A DNA stretch of 64,000 nucleotides from assembly GCA_036926295.1 (NCBI GenBank), contig JAVFKF010000026.1, positions 10,930,001 to 10,994,000 of the forward strand. The letters are read 5' to 3'. This DNA comes from Pachydiplax longipennis. Taxonomy: Eukaryota > Arthropoda > Insecta > Odonata > Libellulidae. The translations under genes and the position numbers were made by a program. The notes below the pieces were generated by a model. The model was not told where the DNA came from, did not search any database, and saw only the letters and a list, made by a program, of their open reading frames with translations. The first letter of the stretch is position 1. Each line of letters starts with the position of its first letter. This document shows, one piece after another, positions 26,038 to 36,200 of this stretch.

Positions 26038-27126
26038 ACATGTTCGTACTTCCTTGGAATAACAGCATAGCTATCGAAATGCGCATTGGGTGTTTACTAG
26101 ATCGGTAATCTTGGACTTATCCATGGCCTGGCTTAAGTCCGTATCCCGACATAAACAGTTGTCGGAGACTTTTCTAAACCTCTATTAATCTTACTTGGTA
26201 TACCTCATTTCCTCTCCGAATGTATTGGTGAATGATTCCACAGGGATGAAGTTTAAACCGACCTTCTAGCTTTTATTTCGCAGACAGAAGCGTGACATAG
26301 ATGCTTTTAGACAAAGCATTTTTAGGACATTAATGGTAGGATGCTTTTAGGATAGTAACAGTAATCTTTAGAAGGGAAAGAGGGAAAAATATCTATCCTG
26401 AGGTTAAAGTTGTTTAGTTAATTAAGATGAACTGACGTTTCTGTGTTAGAATACTTAAGTGCGGTGAATTAAAACAAAATAGTTGTGACATCTAATGACC
26501 CAAAAATCTCAGCATAGGGGATTTACTCCGAACCGAAACCTATTAGATAGATTTAAAACGTTTCCATTGCGTCGGTATGATTACGTAATCTTATTGTAAG
26601 CGAAGAAAACAAAGATTACAGCGAATTCCACGAAAGAAAACAATGCGATTACTTTATATCCGCATTTACTGCAGTTGCTGCTTTCGCATGATAAGTACTC
26701 TAGTTTAGCGGAGAAAAGCGAGGGAACTTTAACGTCTAGTGTGATATTCCAGGTGGGTTCATATTCCAGGTGGATGGATTACAAATCGTTTTAAGAGAGA
26801 ATAAGAATAGGCAAATATGAACACAATAATAGCGTGAGAGGGGCGATGAATTGAGCTACGAAAATCCATATCTACGAGAGGAATAGGTCTTAGGAATAGG
26901 AAATTCTAGGAGAAATAATTTAAGTCTTTGTGATCAATGCAATGGAATTGAACTCCAGAGATTGACTTGTTTACTATTACTATTAGCTTATTACTAATCA
27001 TGTTTGAATCTAAAAGAGAATATTATCCCACGAGCAGAGAATTAAGAATTTAATAATTCACAAGGTATGAAAAGAATATACTCGTAAATCGCCAAGAACC
27101 CTATTCCAATTCGTCTTCATTTGTCA

Positions 27127-27205
27127 CTTCAATCAGAGCTCAATTGGTTAGAGTTTTCTCCTGGAAAGTGGAAGATCTTGGCTCTAATCCAGTCTTGTCA
27201 AATGT
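27127..27205 (+). repeat. decayed tRNA-derived SINE
   Basis: The pattern AGCTCAATTGGTTAGAG, then TGGAAAGTGGAAGATCTTGG, then CTCTAATCCAG keeps the order of A- and B-box regions of the SINE at 25955, but the B box is mutated. A T/G-rich stretch follows. Confidence 0.45.
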
Positions 27206-27807
27206 TTTACTTGTTCGTTTTTCCGTAGGATTTTTCCTAGATGGACGCCTTACCCTGATAAGCCACTCACTACCCTTTTCCTTAAACTTGTTACTTTTCT
27301 CTTAATCCTACCTTTAGAACCTTACTTAAGTCAAAGGACTTCTTAACTGGAACATCCTACCACACTCAATAGTTGCTTACGAAATGACGCGTCGCATGAT
27401 CTCAAATTATGTTTGAATCACTCTTCGTATAAATATTTGATTAATTGATTGCATTAAATTTTATATAAGTATGATTCTGGAAGCTTTTTTCGATTAGTTT
27501 TTACCTCACTTTTTCATATTCTTTGTAAAGCTGTTATACATATTTTATTACATTATCACTGCTAACTGGCGATATTGTTTCATATGGATATATTAGATAT
27601 ATATATGAACAAATAAATGATAGATAAATAGGCCAACAAATGAATAGATAAATAAATAAACGTAAACATATAGTTTAATAAATATATTGGTTGCGATAGA
27701 AATATTAAATTTGGATCCATGGGATTTAAGTTGGTATAAGGGTAGGAAAAAATCAATCTGGACAAAGAGGACAGAGAATTCTGAAGATAATCATAATGAA
27801 CAAAGAA

Positions 27808-28127
27808 TGAACATGACAGATTTAGGTGAGATATGGTGGAACTCTTTCATGATAACACACAAAGAAACACCCACTTGGTAGAGTCCACAAAAACTCATTT
27901 ATTATTAAACGGCCTAGGTTTCGTAACAGAGTAACATCATCAGGTGAATTCAGAAAAAGACTGTATTAAACAGCCAGTTTATTTGATTGGCTTTTATTTT
28001 AGTTGGCTATATATTAAGGTCTGTGTCTGGTAAATTCACCTGATGATGTTACTCCGTGACGAAGCCTAGGTCGTTTAATGGTAAAAAAGTCTTTGTGGAC
28101 TCTACCAAGTGAGTTTTTCTTTAGGTG
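27808..28127. repeat. MITE family 3 copy, longer member
   Basis: The ends match the 21181-21326 element (GTAGAGTCCACAAAA, then TTTATT and CGGCCTAGGTTTCGTAAC) in inverted orientation. The interior is longer and includes a second palindrome, CAGGTGAATTC / GAATTCACCTG, near 27940-27960 and 28030-28045. The arms have diverged by several substitutions, so this copy is older than the one in the alkaline phosphatase intron. Confidence 0.75.
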
Positions 28128-29185
28128 TAGACAAAGAATGTTAAACGCACAGTAAGATACGACGTCGTAATTGATTATAGGCTGTTTATTTGCTTAGAAA
28201 TTTCTTACCTTGCGTCCACAAATGACCACGATTAACCGAGCTGCCCGATCCTTTGCATCTGCCAGAGACCTTACGAATTGATGATTTTACAAAGCACTTC
28301 TTTCATTCAGTAAAACTAAGCTAATCTATCAGATGGTCTGAAGCATCGCTGGAGCAGAATGGTCGACCTCTGGGATGGGGTGTGTACTTATTTGGAGGAG
28401 ATAAAGTGATGCATCAGCTATCCTTTTCAAATCCTAATAGCTCGTCCCTGTTTACGAACTGATATGACGAAAGGAAAGGACGGTTATGGCTGCATTCTTA
28501 CTGTGGAAGAATGTACATACAACTGCCGGTAATGTCGGGTCTGAATCATCCCGAAAAACTGATCTATGTTTGCTTCTGGTTGACCAATGTTTTACTCATT
28601 GTAATAAACAAGAGTCAGAATACTCAAAACTATTACTAATTCTTAAAACATGGGGTATTTCTATCTTCGTTACTCTTCCGTTATAAAAACAGCACTTTCT
28701 ACGATGGCCGTGCAATCCTCATATTAATATTTTCTGTAATTGAAAAATTTCCGCATCCTAAATGCATTATTTAAAGGAAATTTACGCTTACAGAATCTTA
28801 ATCAATGACAACAGAATTAACAGTTATCTAAATACAAAAATAAGGTTGTCACCACAACAGCCCCCCACAAAATTGTCCGGCGAGGGCTGCAATGGAAAAC
28901 CCAACAGAAGCAGGGTGGCTTAAGATTTGTCATTAACAGTGGTAAAGCATTTTACAAATTTTACAAATTGAGCATATAATAGATTCTCAGAGCAGTTCCA
29001 TTATATGAGTTTGCTTTATCCTCTTGTAAGAGTATAGAACGGAGACAGTAATGGAAGAATCGCCGTGTGATGAAAACACTAAAAAAATACCTTCCAACTA
29101 TCGTGCTTCGGACAATAAACATATGTAGGAAATAAACTGATTTTTCAATCGAGTAGTCTTTATAAAATCACAAATGTTTAATTGG

Positions 29186-29187
<2 letters not shown>

Positions 29188-29249
<62 letters not shown>
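29188..29249. repeat. (TA)n microsatellite
   Basis: About 31 uninterrupted AT dinucleotides in the spacer between the alkaline phosphatase gene and the saposin-like array. The region 28128-30000 around it holds no recognisable gene. Confidence 0.95.
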
Positions 29250-29251
<2 letters not shown>

Positions 29252-30009
29252 TAACAAAAAATTCAAGCCATTCCTATTTGTGAAAAGAGAACTAGTGAAA
29301 ACAATTTCATTTGTTTTAGAACAGGGAATGATGTAGCGTGATTGACAGCTGCATAGAGTTACGTATTTTAAATGTAAATAAATACCAAATTGAGTGCATC
29401 AGGTATTTTAATCAGTCAATGTCCTTATTGTCACAGATTACGTGTGACAAAAGCGTTCGTTCGGTGAAATAAATCGCCTCTTAAGTGAAAAGAGTAACTC
29501 TCTTATTTCAACACCACTAACTACGACTAAAACACGCCATTATTACTCACTGCGTGCCGCAGAACCCAATTATCAAAGTGCAGAAATACGTGCGTCTCCA
29601 ACTCGGAAAAAGTCTTTCAGAAAAATTCTTGCGATAAAACTCCGTTATTATTACTTTCACTGTGCCTCCGGAAAATTCTCTTCGACTCAATAAAACTGCT
29701 TTTTGCCGGCTTACGAACACTTTCAAACTTGAGAACAGTGCGTCATTTCTCCACAGAGTAGACCGTGTCTATAAAGGAGGTGCCAGAGATTTATTTCGTA
29801 ACAGCGTATTTAGAGTTGAACTACACCCCTATTTTGCGGAATTTTGCCAACTTAACGAAGGATTCTCCTCGTCCTTAATCATCCTTTCCATGTTGGATAC
29901 TGAGTCTTCCTAAAATAGCTAGTGCAGCTAGGTAGATATGTGTATGAAAAAATAAAATAATATCAGAGAATTTTATATTATGCTGCATAGGGACTAAACC
30001 GGAGGTACC

Positions 30010-30795
30010 CAAGGTTAGCCAATCTAGAGATCGCACAAAAGATGACTTAGATATAATAGAAAATGGTGCGACGACTGGCAATTGGAGCTCAACGTAGATA
30101 AATGTTCAATGGTTAATTTTTTCGAAAGAAAATCCTTTGCCAATCATAATTCATATAGCCTTCGAGGGAAAACATTATCAACTGTCGATTCGGTAAAATA
30201 TCTGGGAATAACCCTCACGAATAACTTAACTTGGGGTACCCACATCCATAACATATGTGGGCGAGCTCTTAAGAAACTAGGCTTCGTCAAAAGAATAGTC
30301 GGTAAAAGCGAAGAAAAAGTCCGCGAGCGATGTTACTTTGCGCTAGTTAGGCCTCACCTCGAGTATGCATGCAGTGTATGGGACCCTGCTGAAAAGTGTT
30401 GTATTCGCAAAATAGAAAAGATACAACGAAAGGCAATACGCTTTGAAAAAAATTGCTATGATAAATCGGTAAGTGTTACTCAGATGCTTCAGGAGGCAGG
30501 ATGGGAATCTTTAGAAGAAAGAAGGCTCAATCAGAGATTTAAATTATTAGATAAATTCAGACAGAGCACGTTCATAGAAGATGTAGCCGATATTATGCGC
30601 CCTCCTTGCTATATAAGCCGTTCTGATACAGCGAGAAAGATCAGAGAAATAGATGCTAAAACCAGTCGATTCAAGAATTCTTTTTTTCCGAGAACAATAC
30701 GCGAAAATAATCGACTAGACAAATAGAGTCATGGTGCTTGCACCCCCTGCCACACGCCGAAAGGCGGCTTGCAGGGTACATATGTAGATGTAGAT
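30010..30795 (+). mobile_element. non-LTR retrotransposon (subfamily 1), best-preserved copy
   Basis: An open reading frame of 214 codons (30082-30726) covers the C-terminal part of a LINE reverse transcriptase ORF: LNVDKCSM, VDSVKYLGITL, RPHLEYACSVWDP, then a basic IEKIQRKAIR region and QMLQEAGWESLEERRLNQRF. This order is typical of jockey/CR1-like elements. The copy is 5'-truncated near 30010, so it has no catalytic palm domain. It ends with the hairpin CCCTGCCACACGCCGAAAGG followed by CGGCTTGCAGGG and a TGTAGA repeat tail. Confidence 0.9.
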
Positions 30796-31004
30796 GTAGA
30801 AGATATTTTTCAAGCATACAGGCCATACAGAAAAGTTTAAATGAATATAAAAATAACATTGTGCCGCTGAATCAGTTATTGATTTGACGGACATGGGAAG
30901 TAACTAACATTCAGTAATAATGAATACGATGTACTTCTCTTTTAATCGTGAGGAGGTATGCGAAATTGAAATCCGTGGATTAATGGCTATACTGCTAAAT
31001 ATTA

Positions 31005-31330
31005 ATATTATTATTCGACCCTTTATTTGGCGAGGTTAGGCCATAGTGGGCCTCTCTTCCACCTAACCTCGTGTGAAGATCTTACAATGATCTTAAAATT
31101 ATTACAGGTAAAACAAAATAAAACTAAGAAAAAAGGAGAGGGAAAAAAACGAAAAAAAAGATTTGATTTGTGGAAAAAAATCTACATAACTGAAGTTTGA
31201 TAGAGAAAAAACCCACGGTGCGGGAAAACGTCCACACAAGAAGGGGGCGAAAAAAAACCGCGAAAACACAGTGAAAACATATAATAAATAAAATAATTTT
31301 TAAAATTCAAAAATAATACAGAGAAAAGTA
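31005..31330 (-). repeat. dispersed A-rich repeat, probable LINE 3' region
   Basis: It begins with ATTATTATTCGACCCTTTAT and a near palindrome (CGAGGTTAGGCCATAGTGGG then CCTCTCTTCCACCTAACCTCG). It continues A-rich, with blocks shared with 23466-23900. Non-coding, family uncertain. Confidence 0.4.
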
Positions 31331-31924
31331 TACATAACAGTAATAATAAAAATTGACCAAATTACGATCAATTAAAATTTTTAAAAAATGAAAAGACACC
31401 TAATAAAAACATTAGAGTTAACTATATTTCTCTTTCTAGAAGAGTGTGATTAAAATTAAATGTAGCTATATTTTCTTTCTAGAAGAGTTAATTGTGATTA
31501 ATTTGACGTATTTAAATTAAATTTAGCCCTTTTTCAAGTGATTAATCTCAGCACCAAGCATTCCTCAATAAATTTCTAAGCTATTTAAAAGAAAAGTAGG
31601 GAGACTTCGAAATAATGTGTAATTCCCTTTCAATCGGAAGTATGCAACATTAAGATTCATGTATTTATGTTTAAACTGCCGTATAGACATCTATGAACCA
31701 CATACCCTTTAGAAATGTCGACTCCTTACACCGGTGGTACACGTAATTTGCCTCAAGTCCGATTTAGCATAGTCGAGACTTTGATCCTGCACACAAATGG
31801 TATTAAAATTATGCATATTATGAGTGCTATTTATTCGTATTTGGCTGTCGAAGAAGTCATTTCGGAATCATTATTAAAATATGTCCCTCATGCCAAAGAG
31901 AGCGCGAACCATCTCGTAGTAGAA

Positions 31925-32232
31925 GTATTATTATTATTAAAAAAATTATTATTATAAAAAATATTATTATTATTATTAAATATTATTTCCTAAACCTGGC
32001 ACCTCCTGAAGCGCCTTTGTTTGGCTCAGGGGGACCTTAAAAATAACAATGAAGTTTTTCTTCTTTTTATTAAATTTTTGTGACTGGAAATTTTGTATTT
32101 TGTGACAGAGTGAAATAAAAAAATAAAAAATTATAATTATTATTATATTTATAATAATAATAATTATTATAATAATTATTATAATAATAATTATTATAAT
32201 AATTATTGTAATAATAATTATTATGATAGTAT
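31925..32232. repeat. ATT/AATTATT microsatellite tracts
   Basis: There are two tracts, 31925-31985 (ATT repeats) and 32125-32225 (alternating AATTATTATAATT units). Short ORFs crossing this stretch encode poly-Tyr/Asn and are artefacts of the repeat. Confidence 0.9.
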
Positions 32233-32257
32233 ATTATTTTTAAAGGTGCATCATCGG

Positions 32258-32348
32258 GTGAGCTAATTTTTCGGGTATGGGTATCGGGAATCGAACTCGA
32301 GGGCGTTTTCTTCAAAGGCGAACGCGTTGCCTGCTTAGCCTTCCGTCC
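32258..32348 (-). repeat. tRNA-derived SINE head, minus strand
   Basis: On the minus strand it reads GGGTGCGGACGGAAGGCTAA, then GCAGGCAACGCGTTCGCC and a B-box-like CTCGAGTTCGATTCCCGATA. The order and spacing are tRNA-like, but there is no closing acceptor arm. It ends at about the position where homology to the other saposin-gene copies starts (about 32375). Confidence 0.55.
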
Positions 32349-32415
32349 GCACCCACGTTTTATACAGATTAGTTCAGGTAAGAATAAAAATGGCAAGGAA
32401 TCATTTCAAACATGC

Positions 32416-32421
32416 TTTATT
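32416..32421 (-). promoter_or_regulatory. polyadenylation signal of saposin-like gene A
   Basis: AATAAA on the minus strand, 228 bases after the stop codon. The same hexamer, in the same aligned context, follows copies B (40591-40596), C (51919-51924) and D (61160-61165). Confidence 0.65.
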
Positions 32422-32648
32422 TTACAATGTAATGCGTAGAGATATAAAATGAATGTAGAAAGTCATGGGAAAATTTTCGTTTTCCTCAATCGAGTTAAGG
32501 AGCTAATACTTAGCACTCATGTACGAGAATCACTCTAAACATATGCAATTTTCGTATATTGAAAGCATAATTATATTCCAGCACTTGCTTTAAGAGAAGG
32601 AATCTTGTGGTAACTGCTGTTGTTACGTTGTTGTTAAGCTTCCCATTC

Positions 32649-33171
32649 TTAGACTGCTATAGGATATGGACGGTCGAAGGGGTCCTCTTCGTAATCACGT
32701 TTGCCAAACAGTGCACCTAACTGCAAAAAATTAATGGCATGAGGTATGCACATTGTACCAACATAATAGCTTTAATATGCTATATTGAAATGTCCGTCAT
32801 TCTGCCCAAATGAATATTTTCAATAGCTTTGGCTTTCTTCTCTCAATTAATCAACGGCAAAAAATGAGTTTTCTTTGGAGTGGCTTTATTCTTAAGTTAT
32901 TTATGTTACTTCTTCCGAAATCAGTCGGTTGTTTTGGTAAATATTCACCATTAGCTGTCAATATGCAAGCAACTTTTACTGAAGTTTTTGAAAAACCGTT
33001 CCCAAGTTCATCTCAGTGTATACCAGAACAGGAAACCTTAACCTGCAATCCTGGCTATTCCCGCCGTTAATAGTGAATTGAGGCAGAAATAAACGATCGG
33101 TAAATTAAAAAGGGGGCTAATTGGTTAAAAACAATTTGTTAATTATTATTTAAATTATTATATATTTTATA

Positions 33172-33217
<46 letters not shown>

Positions 33218-36200
33218 GATTGATGTTAACGTACCAAGGATATGATGGGACCAGCATTATCGAATAGGAAATCAATGAACCTCTTCTTTCTTGGTCCACC
33301 TTTATGGACTAGCTTCATCTGGTTGCTTTTGTCCTGAAAGAAATGGATAATTTAATGCGATTTTCTTTACCCAGAATCTTTTGATTTTAGTTCATGTGGG
33401 AAAACATAAGAGTTTAATTCACATAGCAATCGATGGTGTTAATCAAATTTTCCATCATCCAAATGCCCTCTCGAATACCGATTATATAGGATGCGAAATG
33501 CGTATCTACCTACACGGTTGTAGGATTTTTGAAAGTAGGCATTGGTAAATTCCTCTGCCATTATAAATTCAATTAAAGTAATCGTGGAGTGAGATTTGTC
33601 GCGAAAAGGTTGTCACCTTCAATCGGCAAACTTCGAAATTTAATTACTTTCTACTTCTATTTGTTAAGAGAATAAATAATGTGAAATTTCCATTGCCACT
33701 ATTTGTTGGCGATCCTGTGAAATGTTGCACGAATGTTGTTTTTCTCAGTAAATGTGTTGCGAATAACATTTCCACTTTAGAAAAATGAAGCAAGAAAAAT
33801 GCAGATTCTAAGACTTCGCGAAAACATATTATAACTTTAGATGGTAAGATGTAAAATAGGACAAATAATTGGCTTACGCCCCTACATATGAAAAATATTG
33901 ATGTTACTAAAAAGTTATAACTTTATATTATATCTAGTCGTCATTTACTAATCGGAGAGTAATTCATTAAATAAAATGTTCCAGTATTTACATTTGTAAC
34001 TTCCGAGTCTTTCTAATGCTGATGGCTGTAGATGTTAAAACCTTGTATATACATACATTAGGGTGATCTTAAGAAATCGAAAATGTAATTTCTTTGATGG
34101 AAACCTTTCAAAATTCGATAATCAATATAAAAATGGTGTTTACAGAGTTTCAGCTTGATTGGACTATGTTAAGATTTACCTCATCAGCCCTAAATTTCCA
34201 AACTGCTATTTTCCAGAAAAAAGTCAGGAGAAAAATCATCCAAAAATAACGTTCCTAGGATGTACCGTTCTAATTTATTAGCAGCAAACCCCTGATTTTT
34301 GTTAAAAATATGCTAATTTTTGATACTTTAGGGTTGATTAACCAGGTCTTAACTCAATCCGATGGAACTGAAACCTTAAAATATAATTTTTACCCCAATT
34401 GGCAACCTTTTACAGGTTCCCGTCAAAGATCCGGCAAAAAATAAGTTACTCATATATCTTGCAACCACTCTAATGTAAATACTTAAATTTACCGCCAAGA
34501 TCGAATCCTCTTCATGTGGATTCCACACCGCGAAGCAGTACTCAAGCAACGAGGGAAAATAAGCATCTCTATGATTTTCGATCTTTTAAACATACCATCA
34601 TTCGAGAGCTCAGTTATGGGGCTTTGGAGTCCAATCGGCAGACCCCAAACAATCTTGAATGTGCATTTTGAAGTATAATTTTCTACATAGGAAAACCAAA
34701 GTATTTGCGTGGACTATCAATCTAATATCGTGCAACTGATACAGTGTTAGTATTGCCTTAGTTTCGCTTCAGTGAGAGGGCTATTCTCATAGAAATTTTC
34801 AACGTTTTGAACGTGCTGTGTTTCGCTTTACACGTAGAAATAATGTCCCTGTCCCTCTTTGTTAAGGGTTTATCTTTAATTATCTTTATCTAATTTATTT
34901 CATACTGTTACTCAACTTACCCCAGGCAATTTGCAGTAATCCAGTTCCACGCAACTCAAGTCAGCTACAAAATCTTCCAGTTCCTCCGGTGTCAATCGAC
35001 GCACTACCTCAAGGCACCTATCTCTTTCGTGTCCAGGCTCAACTGTATCGCAAATTCCTCGAATAATCTGAAGGTAATAAATATTTTAATAGAACATCAA
35101 ACTTCATCTACAATAGAAGAAAGGAAAAAAGGAACTCGGCGTTCAATGAACTAAGAGACAAAGGTTCTCCAAGCGCCGACAGCGGAAACCGTATAGGGCG
35201 ATTCTCGGGAAACGAATAATCTCTTGGCGGTCACCAGTTATTCAGAATCAATTCAGCATTGGACCCCCTGTGATCATGAAAGCATTGCTTTCGAAATGCG
35301 CATTAGGGATTCTGAATAACTGGTGACCGCTAAGCGATTATTCGTTTCCCGGGAATCGCCCTAGACGGTTGCCGCTGTCGGCGCTTGGAGAACATTTGTC
35401 TCTGAGTTCATCAACAATGTTTCGGATGAAATCTTACGGAACCTGCTCTTATTTTATTATTATTATTCAGCATTCAGCCAGGGAAATTCACGGCGAAACG
35501 CAGTTATTATTATTATTAAGTACATTGTTGCAGATAGACTGCTAGTCTAGTGGCAACATTAAAAACAACTTTTCTGGTTAGGACAGGTCTACTTTCTAAA
35601 GATTTTATTATTGATTAATTGAAGGACAAAATAAGGGTCTGGCTCGCCATAGAAAGATTGGAACATTAGCTTACGTCAGCGTTTCTCCAAGTCTGGTCCA
35701 TAAATCAGGATTTTTGGACACACTATTTTGCTATTACCTCAAAATTAAGGAACTTCCCTTTCGTTATAGAGAGACAGGAGCCACAAGTTCTCAATCGGAC
35801 TAAATCAGATTTTTTTGGGTTGACAAATTATTTGATTTAATAATTTTTTTATGGATTTACAAACATGAGATGTTAATGCTTCCTTTGCTATCTCACGCGC
35901 GCTAGCACACCAATTAGTTAATATTTTTCGGTTCTGATGGGTCTTCTTCCGTAAGATTGCATTGAGTTTCGCTGACCGACATGCGATAAGACCATTAGCT
36001 TATAATTAGCATGACAACGTAACTCATATTATGGTCCACATATCAGCATTTCGTGGCCACGCACTATTTTGCTATTACCTCAAAATTAAGGGACTTTACT
36101 TTCGTTTCAGAGAAACAGGAGCCACAAGCTTTCAACTGGATTAAATCAATTTTTTTTTGGTTTAACTTAACTCCAAAAATAATTTAACTAAAATTATACG

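Noticed and set aside
32070..32396. 108-codon ORF with poly-Tyr/Asn
   Set aside because: Translation of the AATTATT microsatellite and a SINE.
32810..33070. 86-codon ORF with a hydrophobic N-terminal half
   Set aside because: Lies in gene A intron 5 antisense to the gene. The aligned introns of B, C and D do not keep the frame.
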